Below the pieces are notes generated by a model, which was not told the DNA's origin, made no database searches, and saw only the letters and a program-made list of their open reading frames with translations. A stretch of DNA of 64,000 nucleotides, taken from positions 253,398,187 to 253,462,186 of the forward strand of contig OX422214.1 in NCBI GenBank assembly GCA_949130495.1. The letters run 5' to 3'. The stretch is from Sambucus nigra (Eukaryota > Streptophyta > Magnoliopsida > Dipsacales > Adoxaceae). Positions 1-12,851 of the stretch are shown here, piece after piece (the stretch's first letter is position 1; each line of letters starts with the position of its first letter). A program made the position numbers and the translations under genes.

Positions 1-442
1 AATCCTTCAAATGTTGGAAAGGATCCATTTAGGCTCCTATTAACTTATGGGTTGGAAAGGATCCGTTAAGGCTCCTACAAACTTATGGATCTTCTATGGG
101 ATATGCTTAGCGGGGGACACTGTTGCAGACGGGAGATGTTGGCCGTTTAAGTTCTAAACGTGGGAAAGTTCTGCTTGAGAAAGCGTGAAACATCAAATAC
201 ATTCCTTAATACCCTACTCATTTCTGAAACATTTCAGTTTTAAACTTTCTCACTTCTAAACGTGGGAAAGTTTTGCGTTTGAAGGCTTAGACGGGTAACT
301 TTCCTATGTTTACTTTATTTCTATCAAACTCCACTGTGAGCCTCTCTCCATTCTCCTCCGTTAATACTATATCTTTAGGGTATTTGAACGCCCCCCATTA
401 TGGATGGCCTTGCAGGATGTGTAATACAAAAATTATATATAT
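1..442. other. Unassigned left edge with short direct repeats
   Basis: No coding sequence is recognised. Two short direct repeats are visible: a motif around GTTGGAAAGGATCC near 13 and 50, and TTCTAAACGTGGGAAAGTT near 153 and 253. The stretch ends where an LTR begins at 443, so it is the sequence into which that LTR element inserted, or an older repeat. Confidence 0.4.
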
Positions 443-673
443 TGATGCAGGAGCATAAGGATATAGTCGTCTTTAGCATTAATTCTAATTTTCTTCCTTT
501 TCCTTTTGTACCCTTTTAGTATAAATAGCTTTGGACTCCCTCAATGTATCACTTTTGGTCATTTGATATTGAGAGATTAGAGAGAGAAATAATAAGACCT
601 CCTACATTTTCCATGATGTTGTTGTTGTGTAGATAACTTTTTTTTTTACGCTTTTGCACCCTAGTTTACATCA
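443..673 (+). mobile_element. LTR of a Ty3/Gypsy-type retrotransposon (fragment)
   Basis: The LTR starts TGATGCAGGAGCATAAGG and ends TTTACATCA, followed at once by a primer-site-like AATTGGTATAAGAGC. A TATA-like TATAAATAGC lies near 520. The same start, TATA region and end occur in the two LTRs of the minus-strand element at 12539-20153, so both belong to one family or close relatives. No second LTR is seen downstream, so this copy is truncated. Confidence 0.75.
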
Positions 674-1436
674 AAATTGGTATAAGAGCGAGGTTTGTTC
701 TTGGATCAGCCATGTTCATAGAAGATTGGGACTCCCATTAGAGACATCCGGATGATGTTCAAATAAACCCTAACCCTACGTTAGCTACACTTGATATCAC
801 AACCGCCGACGGCCCTATTCCGCCTAAAAAAGGTGTCGACGTAACCCAAAGTATTGAACCACTACCGCCAGTCAACTCCGACACTCATTCCGCCTACAAA
901 CCCTCACCGAAGTCATCAGAACCACCGCTGGAAGGCAGCGGGCAGTCTACGCCCATCAGCAGGGCAGCCGCGACCTCAACAGGATGTCCGGCCCATCATC
1001 TCAGCCCTGATTTACCATGGAACAGTCCGGAATGTCACAAGGCAATTTCAGCGCAAGAACTCAGCCGAGAGACGAGAATCAATTCCAAGATCCGCCGGAA
1101 ATTTCAGAAAACCTTCAAAACAACCAAGATTCAAGATCTAGCAATCCTAACCAATCCAAGGCCGTCTCAAACGCTAACCCTAATCAAACCCAACATCACA
1201 AAATTAATTCCAAACCCTATTTACCCAAATCCCAAGAAACCCTAATTCTTGCTCCATCTAGAAACCCCAATTCCCTATATAAAGGATGTGCCTCCTTGGG
1301 CATCCTCCCCATTTCTAACAATGTCCCATTACTTACCGCTCAATCCATTTGCCGACAACGAGATTCCTTTTGTCGGACCCAAGCCAAACTTGCCGAAGTC
1401 TCTACTACCTACACACACACACACTGATGATTACAC

Positions 1437-1438
<2 letters not shown>
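674..1438 (+). pseudogene. 5' leader and gag-start fragment of the same LTR element
   Basis: After the primer site, the sequence running through TTTGTTCTTGGATCA and CATGTTCATAGAAGATTG closely matches the leader of the 12539-20153 element read on the minus strand. Further down, coding near 1270-1320 carries the peptide LYKGCASLGILP, against LYKGCTSLGILP in the other copy near 19340, which identifies the same gag N-terminal region. Frames are short and broken, and no zinc knuckle, protease or RT follows. The fragment stops at a TA microsatellite at 1439. Confidence 0.6.

Positions 1439-1495
<57 letters not shown>
1439..1495. repeat. (TA)n microsatellite
   Basis: About 28 TA units between CACCTCA and TGAGGAG, so the tract is flanked by a short inverted repeat (CCTCA/TGAGG). 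It marks the break point of the preceding retrotransposon fragment. Confidence 0.95.
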
Positions 1496-1498
<3 letters not shown>

Positions 1499-2259
1499 GA
1501 GTAATACTATGATTACAAAGAAATTACACAAAAAGTTACAAAGAATCATTGTATAGCATTACAATATGACTCATAGCATTGTAATGCTATGTGTAATTGA
1601 TTTGTGTAATTTCATACACCAAAAAAAAAAAGTTGCACATAACCCAAAACATAGAAATTATTAGACACTTGTTTAATGAGCAAGAAAAAGGGTTGGTTTA
1701 ACAAATAACATTTTATAACTAATGGGATATACCATCACAACTAGAGACCTGGGCAACTTTATATTTGATAGTCAGATTAGTCATCTAATGTAGCTAAAAG
1801 CTGATCTTTTTCAATAAAATTAAAGACGCAACATCATAAAGGTCATCAATATGAAATAAAATACTAAAAAAAGTAGCTAGGTGGTATTCTAGGGCCCTAG
1901 CAAACGAACAGTTTAGCTCAAGTTTGTCTGACCTGACAACTGAACTCACTTCAGCTTAAGAGACAGCTCACATGAGCTCGTTACAAGCCAACTACAAGCT
2001 CATGAGCTGCACTGGCCCTACTGCATTGCCCTTTGAGCACCTGACTAATCACCTAGGGTGTTTTTAGAACCTCCAGTCTGCACACCCCAAAACACACCAT
2101 GGGAGGCAGCCCTAAGTGAATTTGAACTCTTGACCTTCAGGCTTTGAGGTAAGAGCCAATTATTGCTAGCATAACAAAGAAATTATATACAGATGTGACG
2201 AGCTGGAAGGCCAAAAAGAGGGGGGGTGTAGTATCCACCCAGATGGAGTAGGAGAGAGA
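1496..2259. other. No gene; possible SINE-like remnant
   Basis: No coding signal. Read on the minus strand, about 2030-2180 contains GGTCAAGAGTTCAAATTC, resembling a polymerase III B box in a tRNA-derived SINE. I could not define an A box, a tail or target duplications, so this is only a suggestion. A small palindrome (TAGCATTACAAT/ATTGTAATGCTA) lies near 1555-1590. Confidence 0.25.
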
Positions 2260-5200
2260 TCATTGTTCTAAAAGGCGCGTCTAGGCATCGCCTAGGCACA
2301 AGGTAGGCACCAAAAAGCAGACCAAGTAAAAAAATTGTCGTCGTAAAAAAACTAGTCTATATAGAAAATGCATAGTACAGTTTCGTAAACATATACATAG
2401 AACACATTATTTATATATTATGTATGCATGTTTCTATGTAAATATACAATGATTACCGTAACATTATTTCGCGTAATATTTTCAAATAATATATATGCAT
2501 GTTGCTATGTATAATGATCACGGTAACATCATTTCGCGTAATATTTTGAAATGTTACTCAACATTATTTTTTACGTGTAATATTTTTTTTTCTTTGTTTT
2601 ACAAATCAAATATCAATTGCATAAAATATTTTTGTGTGGAATATTTCTATTGTTCGTCTTAGTATCACCAATTCTTTTTTTTAAGTATGGGCCTTCAAAG
2701 AAATGTTAGTAATGTTAAAAGTGTGGGGCTTTCAAGTATTGTTACCAATATTCATGTTGTATGGTAAGGCAAATCAACACATCATATTTACCGATCCACT
2801 AGTGTGTCGATCCACCCTGACCCACCAAAGAAGCTATCCTAACCTCGCCAATCCACACAAATTGCAAACAACGAACCACGGGTATATCTTTCTATCTATA
2901 TCGCGCATATCGATTCCCCAAACACCAAAGGGCTTGAGTTGGGTTGAGTTGGGCAGAACTCAAGGGCTAAGGGCCAATTCGGTAGATACCTCTTCAGGAA
3001 TCTAAAGGATATGTGTTTTGGAGGAAAGGAGCATGGGGGATCGTTGGGCTTCCACTAGCCAACCACGAAGTTTACGGGATATAAGGCACAATGAAAATCA
3101 ACCGATTCACTATAACCGATCCACCCTCCTCGAAATACCATATCGGCGTTTAGTCAATATATCGATATACCTGTAGCACCCCGTATTTCTGAGTAATAAA
3201 TATTTAATTAATTCGGCTATTCTAAATTACACATGTGACGTAATTTATTTGGATTAATTATTATGTATTTACTAAAATATTAATCGGGCGAGATAATGGT
3301 TAATATTCATGCAATAAAATTACTAAGTGAATAGTAAATGATTATTTACATCATAGTGAGTGATAGTGACGTGACAGTATTATATCTCAACCAGGAGTCG
3401 CGTGTAGACTATGAGGTCGAGATAGGAAATTATTGTAGGGTGACTCGGATGGAAATTTCGAGGTTACGGTTGGTTGATGTAGGGTCGAGATAGTCAAAAT
3501 AGTGTACCTGAGAGTAGTAATCAGGTCCCGAGGCCTTTTTAGACATAACCGGACATCACAGGGGTATTCGGGTCATTTGGGTTTAGCTCATTAGCGCAAT
3601 TTCGGAACCTAAGTTTTAGAGTTAGAGGCAGCCACTAATCAAACTCTAAACCCTAGAAATTGACAGAAGAGAGAAGGGAGAAAAGAAGGGTACTTTAAAG
3701 GCCAAATTCAAGGAGGAATTGGGTGTGCGATCATCGATCCGTCTTCTACATGTTATCAGACCCGACGAATCTAGAAAGGCAAGTAATTAACTTGCTTCTG
3801 TTTTAGATTGCAAAAACTCATGTTCATATCATAGTAGGTGTAGTAAAATCCATTTTTGGGGTGGGTTGTCATATGAATTGGGTTTTTGTTGATTTGAGTA
3901 TTGTGTAGATTAGATGCTCAATTTATGGTGAGATCTCATGTATTGCTGTTAGAACTAAATTTATGTTCGGAATCCAGAAGTAATTTCGTTGATTGAGGAT
4001 TTGTGAAAATTGAAATTAGGACGAAGATTGAATAATTTCTTTTTACCCATTCATGAATATAATTGTCGGTCTTATAAATCGTTGATGATTAGAGGTTTTA
4101 TCTATGGTTTAGACCTGTTTTAAATGTGTATCATATGTTGGCTATGATTGGGTTGAGTTTTGAGACGAAATTATGAAGCTTTAATGGTTAAAAATGGAGG
4201 AAAAACAGATCGGGGAAGAATCTGCTGCGAGCAGGTATCGATCGATCGATGATGCCAGTTTTCAGACAGGTTCCTTATTTTCAATCTTGAACCTTAGATC
4301 TTTTGGGGGATGTTTAAGATTGATCTAATTAGTATAAATTAAATAAAAACCAATACCTAGGGTGTTATGGGAATGTGTACAAGGGATTAAAAGAGTGCAG
4401 AAAGGTGTGAAAATTAAGAAACGAATTAAGTTAATTAAATTGATAATATTTAAAGTACGGGCCGAGTAAGTGAGTCCGGGGATTTTAGTAGCGTGATACT
4501 AAGTTAACTATTCAATTGATGTGCATTTAATTAAAAATATAGAGTTGTAAGATATACTCGGGAACTATTGGCTAGTGCTACGGGTGTTAGGCACGGTTAC
4601 ACCGGTTTTGTATTTATTTATATATATAGGTATAAAGACGATATATATATTTATGTGTAATTTATAAATATCGATGTTCATGATATTTATGTGAATACAT
4701 ACCCCTCTAGTGGTATCATAGGAGGCTGCACGATGCGGGTAAATCCCTTGGCTAGTGAATGTTGGGAGAGTATAGTGCCCAGGTCATATCATCCGGTATT
4801 TTATTTTGTGATTTATTTTTCGAGGTGGGACGTTTTGGGTATGATTCGGTCTCACTCTCGAGGAAATATGACAGCCTCCACTACGTTTGCGATTTTAATT
4901 ACCTATTTCGGTGTGAGTTAATCAACTTATGGTAACCGGGTTACAGTGAGTAGACCTCGGATGATAGCATTTTAGAGACAAGCATCCAGTGAGTTATTAC
5001 TCTGAAGGATGATTATTATACGCGACATGTTTGTGATTGTTGAAGTATAATTATACGTATATAATAGAGTTGATAAATTATATACGGGTTTAAAATGCAA
5101 GGTGCAAATGTATTATTTATATAACTAGTGTGAATGTTATATAATCAATTAAAGGAAACATGATTAACTAAGTTAAAGGGTAAAATAACTTGGGAAACAA

Positions 5201-6784
5201 AAGAATAAAATACTCGGGATAGAGTAGAGTGACAGAAAGATGTGTAACAGGACAAATTAGGTGGGATAGTATAACTAGTTGGGGTAAAAGGTCAGGTATG
5301 CACAATAATTGAGAGGCAAGTAATATCTCAAGAGAGTGCGACACCCACTTAAATATGAAAAGTGTTAATGCATATTTAACTGTTGCATCTTAATTACGTG
5401 CTAAATATTTTTCAAATGGGTCAAAATATTTTTTCAAAAACATTTTGGGTATCCAGCCACAGAGACACCAAGCGTGAGGACTCATTCCAGAGTTATGTAG
5501 CTGCAGCAATGTAGAGGCTTGCAGGACTTTGTGTAGACGCTTCAGTTATTCATTCCTAGACTACGTTGCTGATTCAATAGCTCATTTGGGCATGTTGCCC
5601 CTTTCAGTTGATACACTTTTGTTTTATTTATCATACGATGTACTTGAATTTAGTTCATTTCTGTAGAGTTATGATTTGATTTATGTTTTGGGAACCGATG
5701 GTTTATTCGGTATCTATTATTTATCTATTGTTAGTGTGATGATTCAGACTCTTATATTTGTTGTGGATGAGTTAGTATATTTTGATTTTCCGCATGTTGT
5801 TACGTTAATGAAAGATAAAATTGACATTGGCTTACTTTAACATAGGTGATTAGTAATTTAAAATGATTTTCGACAGTGATGATAAGAATGAACCAAATGA
5901 GATTCATGTTTATTTTTATAAAGGACTGATCACCCGTGATTAAAGTAGGCGGGGTGTCACAATACCTTTCCTAAAACTATCATTACCCCATTTAATGTTA
6001 CCGATAGCCTGTAACTCACTCTGCCACTTTTCTGTCACAGCAGTCTACACACCATCCCTTTCTCAAGTACTTATCTAATAGCTTATCACCTTCCATTTAA
6101 ATTTAATGCACTAACTTGCATTAAATGCTCAATACCGTTCACCCTATATTCTCACAAAGATTAGCGGCCAAGATGAAAACCCTTAATCCTATAAATACCA
6201 CCTTCAACCTCATTTAAGATACCTTAAAAGAATGTTCTTTGAGTTAAGGGGCATTTAACTCTATGACCTATTATCCTACACTAACCTTTTCAGATTGTGT
6301 TAAGGCTGCCTCTCAACACTTATATCTCGTGACTGAAGTGCTTGCGCTCTCGCCCTCCGTTCCATCTACTCTCAGATTTTATACAACATCCGTGTGAACG
6401 TTCTTCAAGACGAGTTACATCTCGACTTTTGAGAAGTAAGCTTCCTGACCCTACCCAACGAAGACACCACCCTCTTACACATGTGTAAATCAATTTGGAT
6501 ATAATATGATACTAATGAATTGTTGTGATTAATTAGTTTATTCGTATTTTATATATCTTAGTAAACTCTTATTAGAAATGTCTTTTATTTATGTATGAGA
6601 ATATAAAGAAATGTTAATAATGCTAGAAATAGATCAATTAATATTGCTCGCAACTTAAATTTCGAAGTATACTTGGTTTGTATAAAAAAAACATACAAAA
6701 ATGAAAGAAAATAAACGCCTAGGCCCGCCTAGGCCTAGTCACCCATCCCAAGCCCGTCTCGTGCCTCGCGCTTTTTAGAACCTT
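2260..6784. mobile_element. hAT-like non-autonomous DNA transposon, split by a solo LTR
   Basis: The two ends are similar in inverse orientation: GTTCTAAAAGGCGCG near 2265 and, reversed, GTTCTAAAAAGCGCG near 6780. Just inside are GC-rich CCTAGGC-type motifs at both ends. The element is flanked by GAGAGAGA on both sides (2252-2259 and 6785-6792), consistent with an 8-bp hAT-type target duplication. GA-rich flanks make that weaker evidence than usual. Removing the inserted solo LTR at 3172-5961 leaves about 1.7 kb with no transposase, so it would be a non-autonomous copy. The parts at 2600-3166 and 5967-6480 carry no recognisable gene. Confidence 0.5.
3172..5961 (+). mobile_element. Solo LTR, large Ty3/Gypsy family (TGTAGCACCCCG...GGGGTGTCACA)
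   Basis: The element starts TGTAGCACCCCGTATTT, ends GGCGGGGTGTCACA, and is flanked by a perfect 5-bp duplication ATACC (3167-3171 and 5962-5966). No internal coding region, PBS or second LTR is present, so it is a solo LTR of 2790 bp left by LTR-LTR recombination. The inverted copy at 15673-18732 has matching ends (TGTAATACCCCGTATTT on its own strand), which makes a family. Long LTRs with such CCCC/GGGG ends are common in chromovirus-type plant Gypsy elements; that lineage assignment is inference. Confidence 0.88.
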
Positions 6785-6879
6785 GAGAGAGAGACATTTA
6801 TCTCTTCGTTTTAATTTTATGTTTCTTGTTATTATCTTTTAGTTATCCTTAGTTTACTATATTTAGTTAATTAATTCCT

Positions 6880-8310
6880 CAAATATCTAGGATTATCTCT
6901 TTGTTGGGTAGTAGAATTAAGACTATTAAGTCTAGGGGTCGAATGGTTAACATGTTTATTTAATAAAATTTTAAAAGAAGGAAACATGTCAGATGAGTGG
7001 AGGAAAGCACCATAATACCTTTGTATATAAATAAAGGGGATATACAAAACTGTAGTAATTATAAAGAAATCAAACTGATGAATCACACTATGAAATTATG
7101 GGAAAAGGTAATAAAACAAAGATTAAGAAATGAGTCAACTATTTCGAAAAATCAATTTAGATTTATTCCAGGACAATCCACCGCATAAGCTATTTACTTA
7201 TTAAGACAGTTAATGGAGAAATGTAGAAGTAAAAAAAAAAATTACACATGTTCTTCACAGACTTCGAAAAGGCATATATAATAAAGTACCTAGGGATATA
7301 ATTTGGTGGGCTTTTAAGGAGGAAAAGAATCCCTGTGAGTTATATTAAAGTTGTTGAAGATATGTATGATAACACAAAAACTAGAGTAAGAACAATTTGT
7401 GGAGAAACTAATGATTTTACGATTAAAGTGGGTTTACATCAAGGATCGGCTTTGAGTCCTTACTTATTTGACGTAGTATTGGATGAGATTACTAAGGATA
7501 TACAAGAAGATGCCCCATGGTGTGTGTTGTTTGCGGATGATATAGTTTTAGTAGACACTTCAAAGGAGGCCTTAGCGATGAGAGTAGATACTTGGAGAAA
7601 TGCCTCAAGTCAGGGACTAAAAATCAGCATAAATAAAACTAAATTTATGGAATGTAAATTTAATAATGAAGCGTCTGATAGCATAATGTTAAAGATTAAA
7701 GAAAGAGTGATAAACCAAACTAATAAATTTCGTTATTTAGGTTCAGTAATACAAAATAATGGGGATATTGATGAGGATGTTATGAGTAGAATATCAGCTA
7801 GTTGGTTGAAATGAGACAAGCAAGTGGGGTGTCATGCAATAAAAGGATAACTAATAAATTAAAAGAAAAATATTATAAAACCATTGTTAGGCCAACGACC
7901 CTCTATGGAGCGGGGTGTTGGGCTTTAAAGAAAAAACATGAACAAAACCTCCATGTTAGTGAGATGAGGATGCTCCCATGGATGATAGGAATTACTAGAC
8001 AGGACAAGATTAAAAACCATTACGTGAGAGAAAAGTTATGAGTAGCTCTCATTAGTGATAAATTAAGATAAAGTAGACTTAGATGGTACGGACATGTTCT
8101 GTGTAGACCGATAGATGCACCTATAACAAGAGGAAGATTATTGAAAATAGAGGGTAAAAGAGAAATGAACCGCCCTAAGCTGTCGTGAGAAGCAATTATT
8201 AAGAAGATCCTAAGGAATTAAATTTGAATGATAATATTGCTTATAATAGATTAGAATGGAAAAGGAGACTCTATGTGGTCAACTCCATGTGATGGGATTA
8301 AGGCAAGGAG
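6880..8310 (+). pseudogene. Degenerate RTE-type LINE reverse transcriptase
   Basis: Broken frames encode a non-LTR reverse transcriptase. 6997-7188 shows the RT start region (WEKVIKQRLR, QFRFIPGQST). 7335-7814 has GLHQGSALSPYLF and the catalytic FADDIVLV motif. 7802-8041 has the C-terminal LYGAGCWALKKKHEQ, MRMLPWMIG and RQDKIKN motifs typical of plant RTE-clade LINEs, which look like LYG.ECW...MRMLRWM. Near 8250 is a RLEWKRRLY-like tail. At least two frame breaks and several stops separate the parts, and no endonuclease domain is visible upstream. It is an old, 5'-truncated, non-functional copy. Confidence 0.8.
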
Positions 8311-9650
8311 GAGGATATTTTTACTATTGATAAAACCCTTCTCCCCTCGTTTGTACTCAGTTAATATTAACGAGTGTTTAATAGAGATTTTTCGCGTTTA
8401 CATCAAAGTGGTATCTCACAACTACATTGATTGTAATCTTGCAGAAAACATTACGCAGCCAAAGAAGGGATCATCAACCACTTAACGAATCAGAATGAAA
8501 GTTTGGTTGTCACCATCATTCCAAGGCTCCACCCCTAACAGACCAGCCACCACCTACAATGCCCACCACCACCCGGCCACCAACAAATAATCCTATGTGC
8601 AGCCCCTACGAATCCCAGCCTGCTTTAAACCATCCTAGCCGCCTTTGTCAACCAGCGAGTCACATGCATCCTGGCAGACCACCACCGGATTTATCGCCTT
8701 CCCCTACCTTTGTAGCCGCCTATATGGACTTCGGCCTTGCCTATTTTCTCCTTCGGCCTATAGCTATCAATGTTATGATGCTTAGCCACCATTTCTCGGG
8801 CCACATTCCACCTAACCCACCAATGACCTTGCTTATGCGATCCCTTACACCCACAACCTTACCCTTATTTTTCTCACCCCGCGGGTTAGCCCTCGCCCCA
8901 CCTACCACCCTAATCAGACCTAGCGGTGGCCGAGCACCTTCCAAACTCATTAGGGCTATTAGCCCCCACCCACAACCAATTACAACCCAACCACTTTCCC
9001 CTCCGACCAAACCAGGTCATGAGAGGTCCATTCTAGGCACCCTCCCACCACTTTGGCAACCCCACGAAGTATATCTCCAGGTATTTTACCGACAGTCCTC
9101 GTAGAGGGCAAAGATCCAATGAAATTACCCGTGAAGACTTCATTGTTGCTTCGACCCTTGTCAATCCGATGTTGGCTAACATGACCACTAAACATGGTCA
9201 ATTTATTTAAGATTAGATTTAAACACCACCCCTGCACCGTCGAAAACTAACATCGGGCGAGTTCCCCCTATTTAGGTAAATGATGGAGGCTAGGACATCC
9301 CCCGAAAAGTCTGAAATCATCATTTTGTCAATCGCACAGCCGTAAGGAATGGGGGGCCGTCACGCCCAGCCGTCCACCCAGCATTCCCCATAGTGTCCAG
9401 AACCCACCCGAGCCTTGATGATGCACCATATGCCATGGAATTGACCACGAGGCCTTATTTTTCCCAACAAACCTAGAAGGACCCAAACTATGTGAGGCAG
9501 CATGCTTTTCATCGTTGTCCAAGCCCCATTCAGCATCGCTCGGCACCTCCGGTAAGGTGAGTTCTCCTTCCTCTGCCTCTTGACCTTCTCTTTCTCCATC
9601 TCAGTCGTCAATCTCCCACACTTATGGCCTCTTAAAGACTCGTGGGATTA
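8311..9650 (+). mobile_element. Probable LTR-retrotransposon remnant (LTR end, PBS-like site, leader)
   Basis: The sequence TTTACATCA followed by AAGTGGTATCTCA at about 8400-8420 parallels the LTR end plus tRNA-Met-type primer site of the two other elements here (TTTACATCA / AAATTGGTAT). Downstream is a Pro/Thr-rich frame (8559-9104) without a recognisable domain. No pol sequence follows. The coding potential is probably compositional. Confidence 0.35.
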
Positions 9651-10650
9651 TTATCAATCAAACTGGCCTTAACGACCATTAGATCAATATTTCGCTTAAA
9701 GGTTCAAACTCATTCCGATGGTGATCCGATTCGAACGCCTCAAAGTCACTAGAGATGACTTGGTGGGAGGGTGATTCACGTATACTTACATATGTCCCTC
9801 TAGCATCAACATTCAAGATTGGAAAGTCAATTGGAGTGGAGTCGTCACCGACCACTACGTAATCGGTTACAATGGCTGAAGAGATTGTTGTGAAGTTGGT
9901 GATGGATAAAACCGTAAACTCATAGCCCAAAAGAATGCGGAGTGCTCGCCAAGAATACTGAACACTGAGGAGTTCTTTTTGTCCATATTTTCTTGCCAAG
10001 TTCACCTGAAAGTCTTTGGGTTTCTTTTTATGCTGAGAATCTGCTTGCAAGGAAATAAGACCGATCAGAAAAAGAATTGGCATATTAAAATGACAATAGA
10101 TGCTAAGGGGACTTCATTGGGTTACCTCCTTATAAAACACAATGTCAAGTTTCGTATTCGTATATAAACTCGACAGCCATTCAATCAATCTATGGGACCC
10201 TGTACGTAACTTCAGATGTCAAAACCCTTACCAGTTTGGATGTTATAACAATCTAATTTGGTCGAGTCCCAGGTCAGTGCTATGGATTCGATTGATGGCA
10301 ATCGTTTCCATAACAATGCAAAAGAAGTCAGTCACTTGAAGCAGCATGACACAGAGACGAGAAGAGCTTCAACTAGTAGGGGATTGAGGGTAAAACATAC
10401 TCCTTCCATGATTGCGATGGTGAATATCACAATCTCTCCCCTTCAAGATCATACAGGTTTTCATTTGGGTGGGGGATCCTCACTTTCACGCTTTTGGGAA
10501 TATTGTACGAAAATCCTTGAAATCGTTCTCCAAAGAGACTTCATATTTTCTTAGCAGTTTCACCATTGCAAATGCAAAAAAAAAATGAAGAGATGAAGAA
10601 ACGTGGATGTAAAAAAGGGAAAGAGTACCTAAAGTGAAATTAAAAGGAAA
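9651..10650. other. Unassigned, possible decayed coding sequence
   Basis: A 134-codon minus-strand frame (9679-10083) and interrupted frames upstream of it on the same strand to about 10560 suggest a decayed gene or transposon segment. I recognise no domain, no catalytic motif and no clear splice structure, and assign no function. Confidence 0.2.
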
Positions 10651-10710
10651 AAGAAAATGTCAAGGGTTTGGGAACCCTCGGGTGGTTGGCGCCAAAAATG
10701 ACGGAAAAAT

Positions 10711-10822
10711 TCCTCTTTACTAGTGTTGCCTTCCCCCGAGCCACGTGGGAAAGTGTTAAGAGGCATGGTTTAAAGTCTCAACCGAGTTTCCTCTTTACTA
10801 GTGTTGCCTTCCCCCGAGCCAT
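10711..10822. repeat. 34-bp direct repeat, 78 bp apart
   Basis: The block beginning TCCTCTTTACTAGTGTTGCC and continuing through CTTCCCCCGAGCCA occurs at 10711-10744 and again at 10789-10822 with essentially no differences, suggesting a recent local duplication. Confidence 0.85.
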
Positions 10823-10852
10823 ATTAAAGGATTGTTTTGAACTTACCTGATC

Positions 10853-11023
10853 GGTCCACATTGTTAATCTTATTTCTTAAAAAATTCTATAATTTTTTTG
10901 GAATTTTCTGCGCTCCCATAAATAGTGCATCAATGCGTATCGCCCGCTACTGCAACCGATACCGAGACTGAGTTGAAAATCTAGTGTTCGATTCGGGAAC
11001 CGCGACCGAGACTTTGAACCATG
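10853..11023. mobile_element. 3' end fragment of the hAT-like MITE family
   Basis: The segment GGTCCACATTGTTAATC ... GCGTATCGCCCG ... GACTTTGAACCATG matches the right end of the complete element at 32018-33259 and of the copy at 22026-23353. No matching left terminus is found within 1.3 kb upstream, so this is a truncated copy. Confidence 0.65.
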
Positions 11024-12533
11024 ATCAGTGGTGGCACACGTAACCCTAAGGGCTTAAGAATTACGTGCACTAGAAGTGGGACACTCGTCAACTTCACAAA
11101 GCAACACAGCGACGCACGTTGTTCAACAGTTAAATCAGGCCAGGCATAAACCAATCAATGTTCGAAAAAGCTAAAAGTGGCCTTGAGGCAATTTCCCCAT
11201 ACGAGCGAGGCTAGAGCCTTGTTTTGAGAAATATAAAAATTGAAATTTATTTTTAAAAAAAAGACCAAAAAATAAACTATTATCATAAAAAATGCTCAAT
11301 TAGTGTCGGTGAAGATATAAATAGTTCATTTCATCTTAAATCATAATAAAACTAACAACGTATCATCGTAAGTGGTAATGAAAGAAATATATTTCATACA
11401 CCATCAAGATAACCTGCATAAACTTCTTTATTAGTTTATATATACACATCACATGGCTTCACTATACACGCGTGCCCACACACACGTATATTATAGTCCA
11501 TATAAATATTACATTAAAGATCAATAAATAAAGGTCGATATGCATATAAATCGAAGGCTTGTTCAGTGAAACATAAGGTTTGTTTAATGAACAACTTGAA
11601 GTGATGCTTAAAAAATCGAAGGAAATTAGCTTTACAAAGTTTGCACGAGAGTGGGAGAGAGGGTTTTAAAAGCTGAGGTAAGTGTGCTATTTTAATGCTA
11701 AAAAATTTGGGTTGCAGCATATATTTGAGGTTTAACGCCTCGAATGGCCTCAAAGTGCTTCGCCTTGAGGCTACTGCTATTTCAATTTGAGGCTATGGTT
11801 TTAATAATACCCTCTTAGGCTATAGCCTCGTCGTGGCAATGGCCTCAAATGCAATTTTGAACGTTGATCAATGCCGAATCAACCTAATCCTGGGAACAAT
11901 TGAAGTAAGGAAGAAGTCGGTATGGCCCACAAGGCAAGACACGTGGTCAAGAACTCCTATCCCTACTCCTAATCGGCCACCGACTTAGTCTTTTATCAAA
12001 ATCCGACCAACCACATGCAGCGCGGCCGACCTGAAGCAAAGCAAACCAAGTCAAATCCCTAAAATCTAGGCATATACTAGGGATCAGCATCACAATCACA
12101 TCAACTAAATTCCTACTCCAACTTAACTAATAAAGTGAAGATATAGATGGATCATCTAAGGAATGTTATATACTACAAATGAATAGAACTCTTTTGTATT
12201 ATAAATAAGATGTCCAATATGAGGAGGGCACATGTTGACACTCTGCACGTACAAAACACTTGTAATCGTAGTCCGGACTCTTAACTAGCTTACTTAGCAC
12301 TTCAAGCTATTCATGCCAATAAGAAGAATCTTTCCCTCTTTCCACGTGGACATAAGCAATGACGACTTGCCGAACCACATTAAATCATTGAGCCAATATT
12401 TACTTTATGCATAGAACTATAAAGAAAATTGGTTAATTGCATTATTGTAGAATTTAAACCTCATGCAATATATATATAGCGTGCGCACATGTATGCATAC
12501 ACGTACAATTCTTTCATGGGATAATCTGATATC
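11024..12533. other. No gene; possible MITE at about 11164-11865
   Basis: No coding sequence is recognised. The segment from GTTCGAAAAAGC (11160) to ATTTTGAAC (about 11862) has inverted similarity at its ends and repeated GCCTTGAGGC/GCCTCAAA motifs inside both ends, suggesting a small DNA transposon. I could not establish a clean target duplication. The remainder is AT-rich intergenic DNA. Confidence 0.3.
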
Positions 12534-12538
12534 AAAAG

Positions 12539-12756
12539 TGATGTAATCTAAGGTGCGGAAGCATAAAATAAATCTAAACTAAACAACAAAGGGAAAACAT
12601 AAGTGGGTCTCAATTTCTCTCTTTGAACACTTGTTATCATATTGTCAAAAGTGATACAAATGAGGACCTTCTGGCTATTTAAACTAAAGGAACAAAAATA
12701 AGGTAAACTAATAAAAATGTAAAAAATGATGGATAGGTCCCTATGCTCCTGCACCA
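12539..12756 (-). repeat. 3' LTR of the minus-strand Gypsy element
   Basis: Read on the minus strand it starts TGGTGCAGGAGCAT and ends GATTACATCA. It matches the 5' LTR at 19963-20153 apart from substitutions and a length difference (218 against 191 bp) near the middle, where one copy has a CAACAACAA-type repeat. The divergence shows the insertion is not recent. Confidence 0.88.
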
Positions 12757-12768
12757 TTCTCCCCCCTC
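12757..12768 (-). other. Polypurine tract of the Gypsy element
   Basis: GAGGGGGGAGAA on the minus strand lies directly before the 3' LTR, the expected place for plus-strand DNA priming. Confidence 0.75.
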
Positions 12769-12851
12769 AAAAGAATCCATATGTGCCAAATACTGCCGAT
12801 AAAAATCGAGGTCAACATGCTGCAATATGGCCTCTGTAATCCAAGAGTCCT

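Noticed and set aside
8559..9104. 181-codon Pro/Thr-rich frame as a gene
   Set aside because: Low complexity, an overlapping frame on the other strand, no domain and no start context; more likely retrotransposon leader.
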